Shown: piece after piece, positions 50,156 through 61,307 of the stretch
Numbering within the stretch: position 1 is the first letter of the stretch
Layout: each line of letters starts with the position of its first letter
Source: CAYNLK01 sp964398055
GTDB taxonomy: Bacteria > Chloroflexota > Anaerolineae > 4572-78 > J111
Direction: 5' to 3'
Length of the DNA: 64,000 bases
NCBI GenBank assembly: GCA_964398055.1
Contig: CAYNLK010000008.1
Coordinates: 62,001 to 126,000, forward strand
The notes under the pieces: model-generated
The model's database searches: none
What the model saw: the letters and a program-made list of their open reading frames with translations, nothing else
What the model was told of the DNA's origin: nothing
Position numbers and translations under genes: made by a program

Positions 50156-51489
50156 TGTTCAGAACCACACCCACTCCCACCCGCTCGATTTCAGCGGTCC
50201 AATGGTTAGCCCTGGCCGGACTATTGGTCATCCTTATGGCGGCCGAGTCCTACGCGCTCTATACGGTTTTTACCAGCAAGTTTCCCGGCGGCAACGATTT
50301 TTTTGTCTACTGGTTGGGCGGGCGAGAATACCTGTTGCATGGCGCCAACCCCTTTAGTCCCGCCGTCGCTGAAAAGATTCAGTTGGCTGTATTTGGTCGC
50401 CCGGTTCAGCCCGGTGATAAGGACCAGGCCTATTTTGCCTATCCCCTGTATAGTCTCTACTTTTCCTGGCCGCTCAGCTTGCTCCCCTATCCCTGGGCGC
50501 GGGCCATCTGGATGACCCTGCTGCAATTCATGCTGTTGGCGATCACCGTGTTGTCTATTCGGTTGGCCGGCTGGCGTCCACCCACCTGGCTCTTTGGCTT
50601 GACCCTGCTGTGGGGGATTCTACTTTACAATGGGGCGCGGGCCATTATTCTGGGCCAGTTCTCTATTTTGGTCGCTCTGGCCCTGCTGCTGGCTTTATGG
50701 GCCATAGAAAACCAGCGTGATAGCTGGGCCGGCGTTTTGTTGGCTGTAACCACCATCAAGCCGCAGATGGTTATTCTGCTGCTGCTCTTTTTGTTGGTGT
50801 GGGCGCTGGCGCAGCGGCGCTGGCGGTTGGTCGGCAGTTTTGGGGCCGCTATGCTGGGGCTGCTGCTGAGCAGCCTGCTGCTGATTCCTACCTGGCCGCT
50901 TGATTTTTGGTGGAATACCCTGGCTTACGCCAGCTACATCCAGTTTGGCACACCCCTGGAGAACTTGCTCCATTATTTCTTGCCTCCCCATCTGGCCGCG
51001 CCCTTGACTCTCATCCTGACCGGCCTGTTTTTCCTGGCCTTGTTACCCGGTTGGTGGTTGGCCTGGCGTACTCCATCCCGTGAACACAGAATTCCCCCTA
51101 CCCCCTCCCGTGAACGGGGAACTCCCCTGTCCCCCCCCCGTTCACGGGGGGGGCTAGGGGGGGGTAATTACACCTGGGCCGTGATGTCGACGCTCATTGT
51201 GGGCAGTCTGATCACCTTCCGTTCGGCCACAACCAATCAGATGTTGCTCTACCTGCCCCTCTTTTTCTTCTTCCGGCGCTTACCCCAACCTCGGGGCAAT
51301 GTTATCGCCGGGCTGGTTGAGGTGGGGCTGGCCGTTTTCATGTGGGGCGTCTTTGTCGTTACCCTGGAGGGTAATTGGGAAAACGTGATGATGCACGGTC
51401 TGCTGCCGGCGTTGCTGTTGTTGTTGTACGCGCTCGATTGGCGGGCCTTGCGGCGGACCGCCCAGTTCCGGGAGCAACCGTATGTCTAG
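50155..51489 (+). CDS. GT87/DUF2029 membrane glycosyltransferase with palindromic insert
   Basis: 444 residues from ATG 50155, which shares one base with the previous stop; the frame from 50110 is not used. First loop: GGNDFFVYWLGGREYLLHGA and NPFSPAVAE; then YNGARAIILGQFSILVALAL and TIKPQMVILLLLFLLVWAL give the G-Q ... K-P-Q core of GT87 enzymes. Residues about 305-339 (PSREHRIPPTPSRERGTPLS and so on) are encoded by a G/C-rich palindromic repeat between two spans and have nothing to do with the family. It overlaps the next gene by 8 bases. Confidence 0.85.
   Translation: MFRTTPTPTRSISAVQWLALAGLLVILMAAESYALYTVFTSKFPGGNDFFVYWLGGREYLLHGANPFSPAVAEKIQLAVFGRPVQPGDKDQAYFAYPLYSLYFSWPLSLLPYPWARAIWMTLLQFMLLAITVLSIRLAGWRPPTWLFGLTLLWGILLYNGARAIILGQFSILVALALLLALWAIENQRDSWAGVLLAVTTIKPQMVILLLLFLLVWALAQRRWRLVGSFGAAMLGLLLSSLLLIPTWPLDFWWNTLAYASYIQFGTPLENLLHYFLPPHLAAPLTLILTGLFFLALLPGWWLAWRTPSREHRIPPTPSRERGTPLSPPRSRGGLGGGNYTWAVMSTLIVGSLITFRSATTNQMLLYLPLFFFFRRLPQPRGNVIAGLVEVGLAVFMWGVFVVTLEGNWENVMMHGLLPALLLLLYALDWRALRRTAQFREQPYV
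51069..51171. repeat. G/C-rich palindromic element inserted in frame in a GT87 gene
   Basis: AATTCCCCCTACCCCCTCCC with GTGAACGGGG on the left and CCCCGTTCACGGGGG with GGCTAGGGGGGGGTAATT on the right form a long imperfect inverted repeat. The outer ends AATT and TAATTA also pair. It resembles the repeat at 23758-23807. Confidence 0.75.
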
Positions 51490-53659
51490 CCAGCAACTCA
51501 AACTCGTGGTCAGCAGTCTCTTTATCCTGTGGCTCTTTTTTGTCCTGGCCAGCTTCTTTGCCGTGCAAAAACCGTTTACCGCGGCCAATGCCCTGGCCAT
51601 GGGCCGGGCCTGGCTCGACCTGTTGGCCGCCGGTTGGCTCGGCCTGATCGCCCTGGCGCTGGGGAGCTGGCTGCTGACATATCTGCGGCCAACCGGCTCA
51701 CCCGCCATCGAGTCGCTCATTCTGGGCGCCGGTTTGGGCCTGGGCAGCCTGGGGTTACTGAATTTTGGCCTGGGTTTAGCCGGCCTGTTTCGGCCGGTGG
51801 CGGCTTACGCTGCGGCCATCAGCCTGACTATCGTCCTCTGGCCCCAACTCGTGCGGCTTTATCGCCAGTGGCGGCAATGGCGACCGGCCAATCCTCCCCA
51901 TTTGCTGGTCAGCTTTTATCTGTTGGCCGTCGCCGTGATGACGCTGCCGGTGGCCCTGCTGCCCCCCAACGACTGGGACGGCCTCTTTTACCATCTGACC
52001 GGTCCTAAGTTGTACCTCCAGGCCGGGCGCATCGTGGGCGGCGTCGATATCCCCCACCTCAGTTTCCCCTCGCTGCTGGAGATGCTCTTCACCTGGGCCA
52101 TCCTTCTGCGCAGCGACATCGCCGCCAAGCTGCTGCACACCGGCTTTGCCCTGTTGCTGGCGGGCCTGGTTTATCTGACCGCCCGCCGTTTTTTGGGGCG
52201 GAAGCCGGCCTGGCTGGCCGTGGTCGTCTTCGCCAGTATGCCGATGGTCAATACCCTGGCCGGCTGGGCCTACAACGATCTCGCCCTGGCCTTCTACCAA
52301 CTGGCCAGTCTCTACGCCATCATCAATTATCAATTATCAATGAACAATGAACAAGCGACAGAGGCAGCTCGACCAACAGTTCCAATCACTCAAATCGCAA
52401 ATCAAAAAACTCAAAACTCAAAACTCAAAACTCAAAACTCAAAACTATCCTGGTTAATCTTGAGCGCCATTTTTGCCGGGCTGGCGATGGGGCTAAAGTA
52501 CACCAGCTTTGTCACCCCCTTGGTCATTGCCGGGCTTATTGTCTGGAGCAGTTTTAGTAATTCAAGCCGTCAGGAGGATGCAGGAGCTAATACCCATCAC
52601 GCCTCACGCTCCACGCTCCACACTCTCCGCTCCACGGGGTTAATCCATTTGATCCTGTTTGCGCTCATTGCCGCGCTGGTGGCTGCGCCGTGGTATCTCA
52701 AGAATTGGCTCTTCACCGGCAGCCCGGTCTATCCTTTTCTCTACGGCCTGTTCGGCGGCCAATTCTGGGATAGCTTTCGGGCCGACTGGTATGCCGCCGG
52801 CGGCACCGGCATTGGCGTCCGCCCAACGACCTGGTTGGCCTTGCCCTGGCTGTTAACCCTGGGTATCCGTGATGCCAATTACTGGGACGGGCGAACCGGC
52901 CCGCTGTTTTTGCTGTTTTTGCCGTTGATTTTGCTTTATATCGCCCTGGGCTTGTATCGTCGCGACGCCAAGCGGGCCAGGGCGGTCAATACCCTGCTCA
53001 TCTTTGCCCTGGCTCAATTTGTGGTCTGGGCATTGGGCGTGAGTTGGTCCCGCGCCCTGTGGCAGTCCCGCCTGTTGTTGCCCTGTTTGGCCGCCCTGGC
53101 CCCGGTTGCCGGTTGGCTGTGGGCCGACCTGCCTCGCTTCGACCTGCCCCGCTTTTCAGTGAGCCGTTTTGCCAACCTGGCCATCGGGGTGACCTTAGCC
53201 CTGACCCTGCTGGATATGGCTCTGTTGACCCAAAAGATCAACCCGCTGCCCTATCTAACCGGTCTGGAAAGTTCAACCGGCTACCTGACCCGTCGCCTGG
53301 GCGCGCACTATGCCGCCATGCAGCAGTTGAATGACTCGCTGCCGGCCGATGCAGTCGTAATTTTCTTGTGGGAGCCGCGCAGCTATTACTGTCAACCAGA
53401 CTGCCGGCCTGACGCCATTCTCGATGCCTTTCCCCACCTGGTGGACCGCTACGGCTCTGCCGCCCGGATAGCCCGCGCCTGGCGCGAAGCCGGGGTGACT
53501 CACGTTTTAATCCATATAGCCGGTTTGGATTTTGTGCTGAACGAAGCGCCGGAAACGGTTGATACGACCATCCTGGCCGAGTTAGAAGTCAACGAGCTGA
53601 CCCTTCTGTTTGAGGTTGGCCACGCTTATCAATTGTATGCTCTGGAGCCGCCCCCGTGA
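51482..53659 (+). CDS. Large GT-C-type membrane protein with two heptamer-repeat linkers
   Basis: 725 residues and about fourteen spans. The outer loop LLPPNDWDGLFYHLTGPKLY (about residues 160-180) has the acidic DWD where GT-C enzymes keep catalytic aspartates. Later LKYTSFVTPLVIAGLIVW, PWYLKNWLFTGSPVYPFLYG and a soluble tail with FLWEPRSYYC follow. Two polar linkers interrupt the membrane part: residues 280-322, ending with a KTQNSKL heptad repeat, and residues 372-385 (HHASRSTLHTLRSTG). Both are encoded by tandem repeat tracts. ATG 51482 overlaps the previous gene by 8 bases, and the stop overlaps the next start (GTGA). Confidence 0.8.
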   Translation: MSSQQLKLVVSSLFILWLFFVLASFFAVQKPFTAANALAMGRAWLDLLAAGWLGLIALALGSWLLTYLRPTGSPAIESLILGAGLGLGSLGLLNFGLGLAGLFRPVAAYAAAISLTIVLWPQLVRLYRQWRQWRPANPPHLLVSFYLLAVAVMTLPVALLPPNDWDGLFYHLTGPKLYLQAGRIVGGVDIPHLSFPSLLEMLFTWAILLRSDIAAKLLHTGFALLLAGLVYLTARRFLGRKPAWLAVVVFASMPMVNTLAGWAYNDLALAFYQLASLYAIINYQLSMNNEQATEAARPTVPITQIANQKTQNSKLKTQNSKLSWLILSAIFAGLAMGLKYTSFVTPLVIAGLIVWSSFSNSSRQEDAGANTHHASRSTLHTLRSTGLIHLILFALIAALVAAPWYLKNWLFTGSPVYPFLYGLFGGQFWDSFRADWYAAGGTGIGVRPTTWLALPWLLTLGIRDANYWDGRTGPLFLLFLPLILLYIALGLYRRDAKRARAVNTLLIFALAQFVVWALGVSWSRALWQSRLLLPCLAALAPVAGWLWADLPRFDLPRFSVSRFANLAIGVTLALTLLDMALLTQKINPLPYLTGLESSTGYLTRRLGAHYAAMQQLNDSLPADAVVIFLWEPRSYYCQPDCRPDAILDAFPHLVDRYGSAARIARAWREAGVTHVLIHIAGLDFVLNEAPETVDTTILAELEVNELTLLFEVGHAYQLYALEPPP
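52321..52446. repeat. Compound heptanucleotide repeat inside a GT-C gene (ATCAATT, CAAATCG, AAAACTC)
   Basis: ATCAATT units, AATGAAC units, two CAAATCA/G units and then five direct AAAACTC units. The last part is translated as KTQNSKL with period seven. Confidence 0.9.
52597..52636. repeat. Heptanucleotide repeat CACGCTC inside the same GT-C gene
   Basis: Units CACGCCT, CACGCTC (two), CACACTC, TCCGCTC in direct order. The unit type is that of 556-632 and 55431-55529. Confidence 0.85.
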
Positions 53660-55288
53660 AAAAGCCAATGCCTGACCTGGTGGGCCTCTTCATCCTGGCC
53701 CTAATCGTCCGGGGCCTGGCTGCCGCGCCCCAGCAGCAGCCCAGCTATATGGACGCCCTTTATTCTTACGTCAATGCCCAGAACCTGGCCGCCGGTCGCG
53801 GCTTTGTGGAGGATTTTGTCTGGAACTATCTGGGCAACCCACCGCCCCCGCCTCCGCCAGGACCCAGCCATCTCTACTGGATGCCGCTGACCTCCATGCT
53901 GGCCTGGTTAGGTATGAGCATTGCCGGAGTCTCCTACCGGGCGGCGCAGTTGCCTTTCGTCGTCTTGTCGGCCTTGCTGGCCCCGCTCAGTTACACCATT
54001 GTTTGGGCGCTCAACGGCAAACGCTGGCAGGGTTGGCTGGCCGGGCTGCTGGCCATCTTCAGCGGTTTCTATTTTCCCTTCTGGACGGCCATCGACAACT
54101 TTACGCCCTTTGCCATCGCCGGCTCACTGGCTCTGCTGCTGGCCTGGCGGGGGCTGGTCGGGGGGCGGGGAGCGGCGAGCGAGGCGCAAGCTCAATCAAA
54201 GGTTCCGGCATCTGCTTACTTCTTCGCCAGCGGTCTCTGTGTTGGGCTGGCCCACCTGGCCCGCGCCGACGGACCATTGCTGCTCATCGCCATCCTCCTG
54301 TTTCTCTGGTGGTCCTACCTTTTTTTGGCTGCGCCCCATGCTGCGCTTCACGCTTCACGCCCCACGCCCCACGCTTTACGCTTTACGTTTTTCCTCATCC
54401 TCGGCTACCTCCTGGTCATGTTGCCGTGGTTCCTGCGCAACTGGCAGGTCACCGGCGCCTGGCTGCCGGCGGCCGGTTCCCAGACAATCTGGCTGACCGA
54501 TTATGACGACCTCTTCAGCTATGGCCGGGAGTTGTCCCCGCGTACCTTTTTGGCCCAGGGTCTTGGTCCCATTCTGCAAGGACGTTGGTGGGCCTTAACG
54601 GCCAATTTCCAGACCGTTCTGGCTGTCTGGGGTATGATCTTCCTGGCCCCGTTGGTAGTGGTAGGCGGCTGGCATTTGCGGCGACATGGGCTGATCCAGT
54701 TGGCCGGGCTGTACGCGTTGCTGCTGTTCCTCGTCATGACCCTGATTTTTGCTTTTCCCGGCGCCCGGGGCGGACTTTTTCACTCCGGCGCGGCCCTCCT
54801 GCCATTCGTCTATGCCGTCTCTGCCGTGGGCCTGGAGGTTGCCGTGGAGTGGGCTGCGGCCCGTCGTCGCCGCTGGGACGCCCGGCTGGCCAAGCAGTTT
54901 TTTGGGGTCAGCATGGTCCTGCTGGCCGTGGCCCTGAGCAGTTTTACCTACTATAACCGCGTGCTCAAAAATGACGCCTGGAACCAGGCCGATCAGCTTT
55001 ACCCCGCCATTGCCGGCTGGGTCAACCAGCAAGACCCAACGGCGACGGTGATGATCAATAATCCCCCGGCCTACCGCTATCACGGCGGCGGACTCAGCGT
55101 GGTGATCCCTAATGAAAAGCTGACCGTTACCCTGCAAGCAGCCCGCCAATACCGGGTCGATTACCTGATTTTGGATGCCAACCACCCCGCCCCGCTTGCT
55201 GACCTCTACAACCACCCGGAGAATCATCCCGGTCTATCCCTGGTCAAAACCTTTGGCAATGTTTATGTCTTTGAAATTGTGGAGCCGT

Positions 55289-55290
<2 letters not shown>
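53656..55290 (+). CDS. GT-C-type membrane glycosyltransferase candidate
   Basis: 544 residues, about eleven spans. The first outer loop holds PQQQPSYMDALYSYVNAQNL and FVEDFVWNYLGNPPPPPP with acidic residues; HLYWMPLTSMLAWLGMSIAG follows. The region LPWFLRNWQVTGAWLPAAG and TIWLTDYDDLFSYGRELSP in the second half recurs in this kind of protein. Residues 229-245 (AALHASRPTPHALRF) come from a CTTCACG-type repeat tract between two spans, and AGGCGAGCG-type sequence at 54163-54186 is a second small tract. GTG 53656 overlaps the previous stop (GTGA). Confidence 0.78.
54339..54390. repeat. Heptanucleotide repeat CTTCACG/CCCCACG/CTTTACG inside a GT-C gene
   Basis: Seven units: GCTTCAC type (two), CCCCACG type (two) and CTTTACG type (two) after CATGCTGCG. 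It encodes a polar loop in front of a membrane span. Confidence 0.88.
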
Positions 55291-57229
<1,939 letters not shown>

Positions 57230-57662
57230 GGGCTGAAATTTCAGCATCCCACGGCCGGTAGCCTGGATAGCCAAAGCGTCAAAACAAGCCAGGCGCCTGG
57301 TCTGCGGGGCTACGACAGCGGTCAACAGGTCAACGGCCTGGCGGCTGTTTATCCACCTGTTTTCTCGTTGAAACAGTTCAGGCTGTACCCTCTTTAAGGT
57401 ACTTTTGGGCAAACTGGCTGCTGATTTATGGTTATATGGATTAAGTACATTTGTCACTATAATTTAAGCCTCAAATAGTGTATATTTGATTTGTCAGGAC
57501 TTTTTTTGTAGATAGGCCAGGGCTGGACAGATACCATCAGGTTTGACCCAATTCCCGGTTTCACATATTTATGATGAAAGGCATTTGATGACCACAAATG
57601 TCGCTTACCGGTGGGACGGTGATTACCAGGTTTGAGGCCGAGTACCACTTGCCGATTACCCT
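57230..57662. other. Gap without recognisable gene
   Basis: 433 bases between the last glycan gene and the binding-protein remnant. I find no frame with coding character, no hairpin and no tandem repeat. The stretch 57420-57500 is AT-rich with a TATAAT at 57458-57463 but no convincing -35. Confidence 0.5.
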
Positions 57663-57830
57663 CTATGGCTGACAAAGGGCACTTTTTTTCAGGTTATCAT
57701 TCCTCTTGAAGCAGGCCGCCTGGCAACTTCCGTGGTCGATAAAATCCTCAAAGACACCCCCGTTGGCACAATCCCGGTGGTCACCCCTGAGTCGATGAAA
57801 AATGTATTGGCTCATGTTAAGTACAAGTGA
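57663..57830 (+). pseudogene. C-terminal remnant of an ABC substrate-binding protein, cut by a MITE-like element
   Basis: The frame reads GTFFQVIIPLEAGRLATSVV and then DKILKDTPVGTIPVVTPE. This closely matches ESGKLAAISADKILRGTPAG and TIPVATP near the end of the intact binding protein at 57953-58975. Homology stops at TPES, and the following residues up to TGA 57828 are encoded by the left end of an inverted-repeat element. No start and no upstream part of the gene remain. It is probably the relic of a tandem paralogue. Confidence 0.7.
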
Positions 57831-57934
57831 CCGGAACTTAAACAATTCCAATTCAATCTTGTCTTTGGAGACTGTTTCTTCATTATTAACGAAAAGTGCC
57901 GGTCACTTTTGCACTTGTTCTGGACATGAGCCAA
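57807..57934. mobile_element. MITE-like inverted-repeat element, GTGACCGG family copy 4
   Basis: A 128-bp segment with perfect 11-bp terminal inverted repeats, TTGGCTCATGT (57807-57817) and ACATGAGCCAA (57924-57934). Inside these are ACAAGTGACCGG (57823-57834) and AAGTGCCGGTCACTT (57894-57908), the core shared with copies at 7491, 8906 and 21833. It contains no gene. Target duplications are not evident. Confidence 0.65.
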
Positions 57935-57952
57935 AAGAATTAGGAGAGGACT

Positions 57953-58975
57953 ATGCCAGGCAATAACCGTACTCAGCGCCAAACCAGAAAAATATGGAAA
58001 ATCCTCGTGGGGGTAGTAGTGATTAGCTTGCTCTTTTGTGCCTGTGAGTCTCAATCTACTCCCCAGGTATACCGGGTGGGTATTTTGAATGGCTTTACGC
58101 CTTTTTCCGGCGTCATAGATGGCTTCAAAGCCAAGATGACCGAGTTAGGTTACGTTGAGGGCGAGAATATCATTTATGATGTCCGCGAAGTGACCGGTGG
58201 TTCGACCGAGCAACAGCAAGCCTTAGAGCAATTTGTGGCCGATGAGGTTGACTTGATTTTTGCCTTTCCCACCGGGTCGATTATAGCGGCCAAGGCCGCC
58301 ACCCAGGGAACAGACATCCCCGTGGTGTTTGCGCTGGGCAGCGTTGAAGGGACAAGCCTGATCGAGAGTGTCCGCCAGCCCGGTGGGAATATCACCGGGG
58401 TCCGCGCCCTTGGGTCAGAGGCAGTGGTCAAGCGTTTTGAGTTTTTGCTTCAGGTTGCGCCACAGAGCAAACGGGTATACATCACCTATAACGACAACTA
58501 CCCGCCTAATCAGGCCGCGCTCAAGGCGTTGCGCCCGGTAGCCTCATCGTTGGGGGTAACGTTGGTGGAAGCGCCCGTCACCAGCCTGGAAGGTATTCAG
58601 GCCGATTTGGAAGCCCGGGCGGCAGCCGGTGATATTGGCCTGGATGCAATTTTGATTTCGTCTGACGATCTGTCCCAGTCGCCGGCCGGTTGGTCGTTGA
58701 TCAGCCGGTTTGCGCAGGAACACAGGGTTCCGGTTGGCGGAGGCGCGGCTATTCAAGCCGAAACGGGGGCTGTCTTTAGTTACGTTACCGATTATGTCGA
58801 AAGCGGTAAACTGGCGGCTATTTCGGCCGACAAAATTTTAAGAGGTACCCCAGCCGGCACCATCCCGGTGGCTACACCCGTGCTGAGTTTTCGGATCAAT
58901 TACAAACAGGCTCAAGAACTGGGCTTGACGGTCCCGAGAAGTTTGTTGAGCCTGGCTACGGAGATCATTCGTTAG
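57953..58975 (+). CDS. ABC-type substrate-binding lipoprotein (PF04392/TrpX type)
   Basis: 340 residues. The N-terminus KIWKILVGVVVISLLFCAC is a signal peptide with a likely lipid cysteine (FCAC). The mature part starts VYRVGILNGFTPFSGVIDGF and contains YVEGENIIYDVREVTGG, LIFAFPTGSIIAAKAAT, DIPVVFALGSVEGTSLIESV and QPGGNITGVR. These are the pattern of the TrpX/YtjP-like family of periplasmic binding proteins, some of which bind tryptophan or other small ligands. GGAGAGGACT precedes ATG 57953. No permease or ATPase gene is nearby; the next gene, 34 bases on, is a sensor kinase, so the protein may feed a signal rather than a transporter. Confidence 0.9.
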   Translation: MPGNNRTQRQTRKIWKILVGVVVISLLFCACESQSTPQVYRVGILNGFTPFSGVIDGFKAKMTELGYVEGENIIYDVREVTGGSTEQQQALEQFVADEVDLIFAFPTGSIIAAKAATQGTDIPVVFALGSVEGTSLIESVRQPGGNITGVRALGSEAVVKRFEFLLQVAPQSKRVYITYNDNYPPNQAALKALRPVASSLGVTLVEAPVTSLEGIQADLEARAAAGDIGLDAILISSDDLSQSPAGWSLISRFAQEHRVPVGGGAAIQAETGAVFSYVTDYVESGKLAAISADKILRGTPAGTIPVATPVLSFRINYKQAQELGLTVPRSLLSLATEIIR

Positions 58976-59009
58976 CGCTGCACACCCTTGCAGACAGAGT
59001 AGACCTGCT

Positions 59010-61250
59010 ATGAAGATTCTAATAAAGCGATCCCGAGTTGCCCAGAGCCTGACTACTACGTTGGCCCTGGCTTTTTTTACTTTGAGCGTGATCGCCCTCC
59101 TCATCTCTGGCGGTTTGCAGCTATACTCAAACCTCCAAACTCAACAGATAATCATTGCCGGTAATCAACAACTGATTGCGCAAGAGGCAGCCCGAACGGT
59201 CAGCAGTTTCATTCAGGAGAAGTTTGGTGTTTTGGAGACAGCGGTTGGGCTGACCAATCTAGACGAAGTGTCCCGGCCAGAACAGCAGGAGGTTTTGTCA
59301 GGCTTGTTGGGGCGCCAGCCAGCGTTTCGCCAGTTGGTTTTGTTCAACGCCCACGGTCAGGCCTTGACCCAGGTCTCGCGCCTCGCTTTGGGCGAACCCA
59401 GGCGATTCGCCGGCCGACTGGCGGATATCGTACCGGCTCAAAACCTGCCGGTGAACCGCACGATCAGCCCGGTCTATATCGATCCCGTGACCAGTGAACC
59501 TTTGCTGATTATGACGGTTCCTGTAGTCGATATCTTTGGAGATTTCAGAGGAACTTTGTTGGCCGAGGTGAACTTGAAGTTCATGTGGGATTTGATTAGC
59601 CAGCTTCAGGTGGGCCGGACGGGGTATGCCTACGTAGTGGATCGAGACGGCAATCTGATCGCCTTTGGCGATATGGCCCGTGTTTTGCGGGGTGAAAATG
59701 TGGCTTACCTGCCGGCGGTCCACGAGTTTATTCATCATTCCACTTCTACCCAACCGAACTGGGGGAAGAATTACCAGGGAATTATGGGCGCCAGGGTGGT
59801 GGGTACCTATGCCCCTTTGGGGACGCCTGATTGGGCTGTTGTCACCGAAATACCCTGGGCCGAAACTTACCGAGACGTCATTCGTGAGGCGGTCTGGGCC
59901 GGCGCGATCACTTTGGTCGTAGCGACTTTAGCCAGCCTGCTGGGGGTATACCTGGCCCACCGCCTGGTAGTGCCCCTGGTCAACTTGACCACGGTAGCCG
60001 CCCAGATTGCCGGGGGCGAGCGAAAGTTACAGGCGGTGGTAGAGGGACCGAGGGAGGTCGCCAGCCTGGCCGTGGCTTTTAACAGTATGACCACGCAGTT
60101 GCGCCAGACCCTGGAAGGTCTGGAGCAGCAAATCACCGAGCGCCGGCGGGCCGAAGAGTCTTTACGGCAAACCAACGAAACGCTTCAGGCCCTGGTCGAT
60201 CACTCACCTCTGGCCATTAATATGGTGGACCTGGATAGCCGGGTATTGCTGTGGAATAGAGCCGCCGAACGAATGTATGGCTGGACAGCTAAAGAAGTTC
60301 TGGGGAAATTCTTACCAAACATTTCCCCAGAGACGCTTGAAGAATATCGGGCTATACGTGAACGGGTAACTGAGGGAGAATCGATTACCAACTTGGAAGT
60401 TCAACGACAGCGCAAAGACGGTTCCATGTTTTGGCTAAATCTCTCTGTCGCGCCGCTGAGAGATTCAAAAGGAAATGTTTATGCTCAAATAGCCATCGGC
60501 GCGGATATCAGCGCACGCAAGCAGGCCGAAAGCGAACGTGAGGCCTTGATCGCTGAACTGGAAGCCAAAAATGCCGAACTGGAGCGCTTTATCTACACTA
60601 TCTCGCACGACCTGAAAAGCCCGCTCATCACCATCGGCGGCTTTGTCGGCTTTTTGGAAAGGGATGCCCTGGCCGGCAATGTGGAACGGGTTAGCGCTGA
60701 TATGGCCCACATCAATAATGCGGTCACCAAGATGCAGCGCTTGCTCAATGAATTGCTGGAACTCTCGCGCATCGGACGGTGGGCGAACCCGCCGGAGGAG
60801 GCATCCTTTGAGGAGATTGCCGGCGAGGCCATCGCCCTGGTGCGTGGGCGCATTGAGGCGTCCGGCGTGGCGGTGGAGATTGCGCCCGGCCTGCCGTCCG
60901 TATACGGCGACCGGGCGCGGCTGGTGGAGGTGGTGCAAAACCTGGTAGACAATGCCTGCAAGTTCATGGGCAACCAGCCGCGGCCGCGCCTCCAGATCGG
61001 CGCAAGGCACGAGGATGATAAGACGGTGTTCTATGTGCGCGACAACGGTATGGGCATCGAGCCGCGCTATCACGACAAGGTTTTTGGCCTGTTCGACAAG
61101 CTTGACCCGCAGAGCGAGGGTACCGGCGTTGGCCTGGCATTGGTCAAGCGCATCATTGAGACGCACGGCGGGCGCGTCTGGGTGGATTCGTCCGGCCAGG
61201 GCAGTGGCACAACATTCTATTTCACCCTGCCGGTAAAAAAGAGGGATTAA
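59010..61250 (+). CDS. Sensor histidine kinase: Cache, HAMP, PAS, HisKA, HATPase
   Basis: 746 residues. A first membrane span (about 15-38), a periplasmic double-Cache sensor (about 45-285, with VDRDGNLIAFGDMARV near 210), a second span (about 293-315), HAMP (316-370), a PAS domain (about 390-500), HisKA with H533 in TISHDLKSPL, and an HATPase domain. The ATPase has the N box LVDNACKF, G1 DNGMGIE and G2 GTGVGLALVK. It senses an external ligand and phosphorylates a response regulator not encoded in the window. The upstream lipoprotein gene is 34 bases away, so the binding protein could present the ligand to the Cache domain. The next kinase gene starts 57 bases after its stop. Confidence 0.93.
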   Translation: MKILIKRSRVAQSLTTTLALAFFTLSVIALLISGGLQLYSNLQTQQIIIAGNQQLIAQEAARTVSSFIQEKFGVLETAVGLTNLDEVSRPEQQEVLSGLLGRQPAFRQLVLFNAHGQALTQVSRLALGEPRRFAGRLADIVPAQNLPVNRTISPVYIDPVTSEPLLIMTVPVVDIFGDFRGTLLAEVNLKFMWDLISQLQVGRTGYAYVVDRDGNLIAFGDMARVLRGENVAYLPAVHEFIHHSTSTQPNWGKNYQGIMGARVVGTYAPLGTPDWAVVTEIPWAETYRDVIREAVWAGAITLVVATLASLLGVYLAHRLVVPLVNLTTVAAQIAGGERKLQAVVEGPREVASLAVAFNSMTTQLRQTLEGLEQQITERRRAEESLRQTNETLQALVDHSPLAINMVDLDSRVLLWNRAAERMYGWTAKEVLGKFLPNISPETLEEYRAIRERVTEGESITNLEVQRQRKDGSMFWLNLSVAPLRDSKGNVYAQIAIGADISARKQAESEREALIAELEAKNAELERFIYTISHDLKSPLITIGGFVGFLERDALAGNVERVSADMAHINNAVTKMQRLLNELLELSRIGRWANPPEEASFEEIAGEAIALVRGRIEASGVAVEIAPGLPSVYGDRARLVEVVQNLVDNACKFMGNQPRPRLQIGARHEDDKTVFYVRDNGMGIEPRYHDKVFGLFDKLDPQSEGTGVGLALVKRIIETHGGRVWVDSSGQGSGTTFYFTLPVKKRD

Positions 61251-61307
61251 TGCGTGTATGTTAGAACAGGCCTGAATTCAAGCGGCCGGCAGGAAGGTGG
61301 TGGAACT

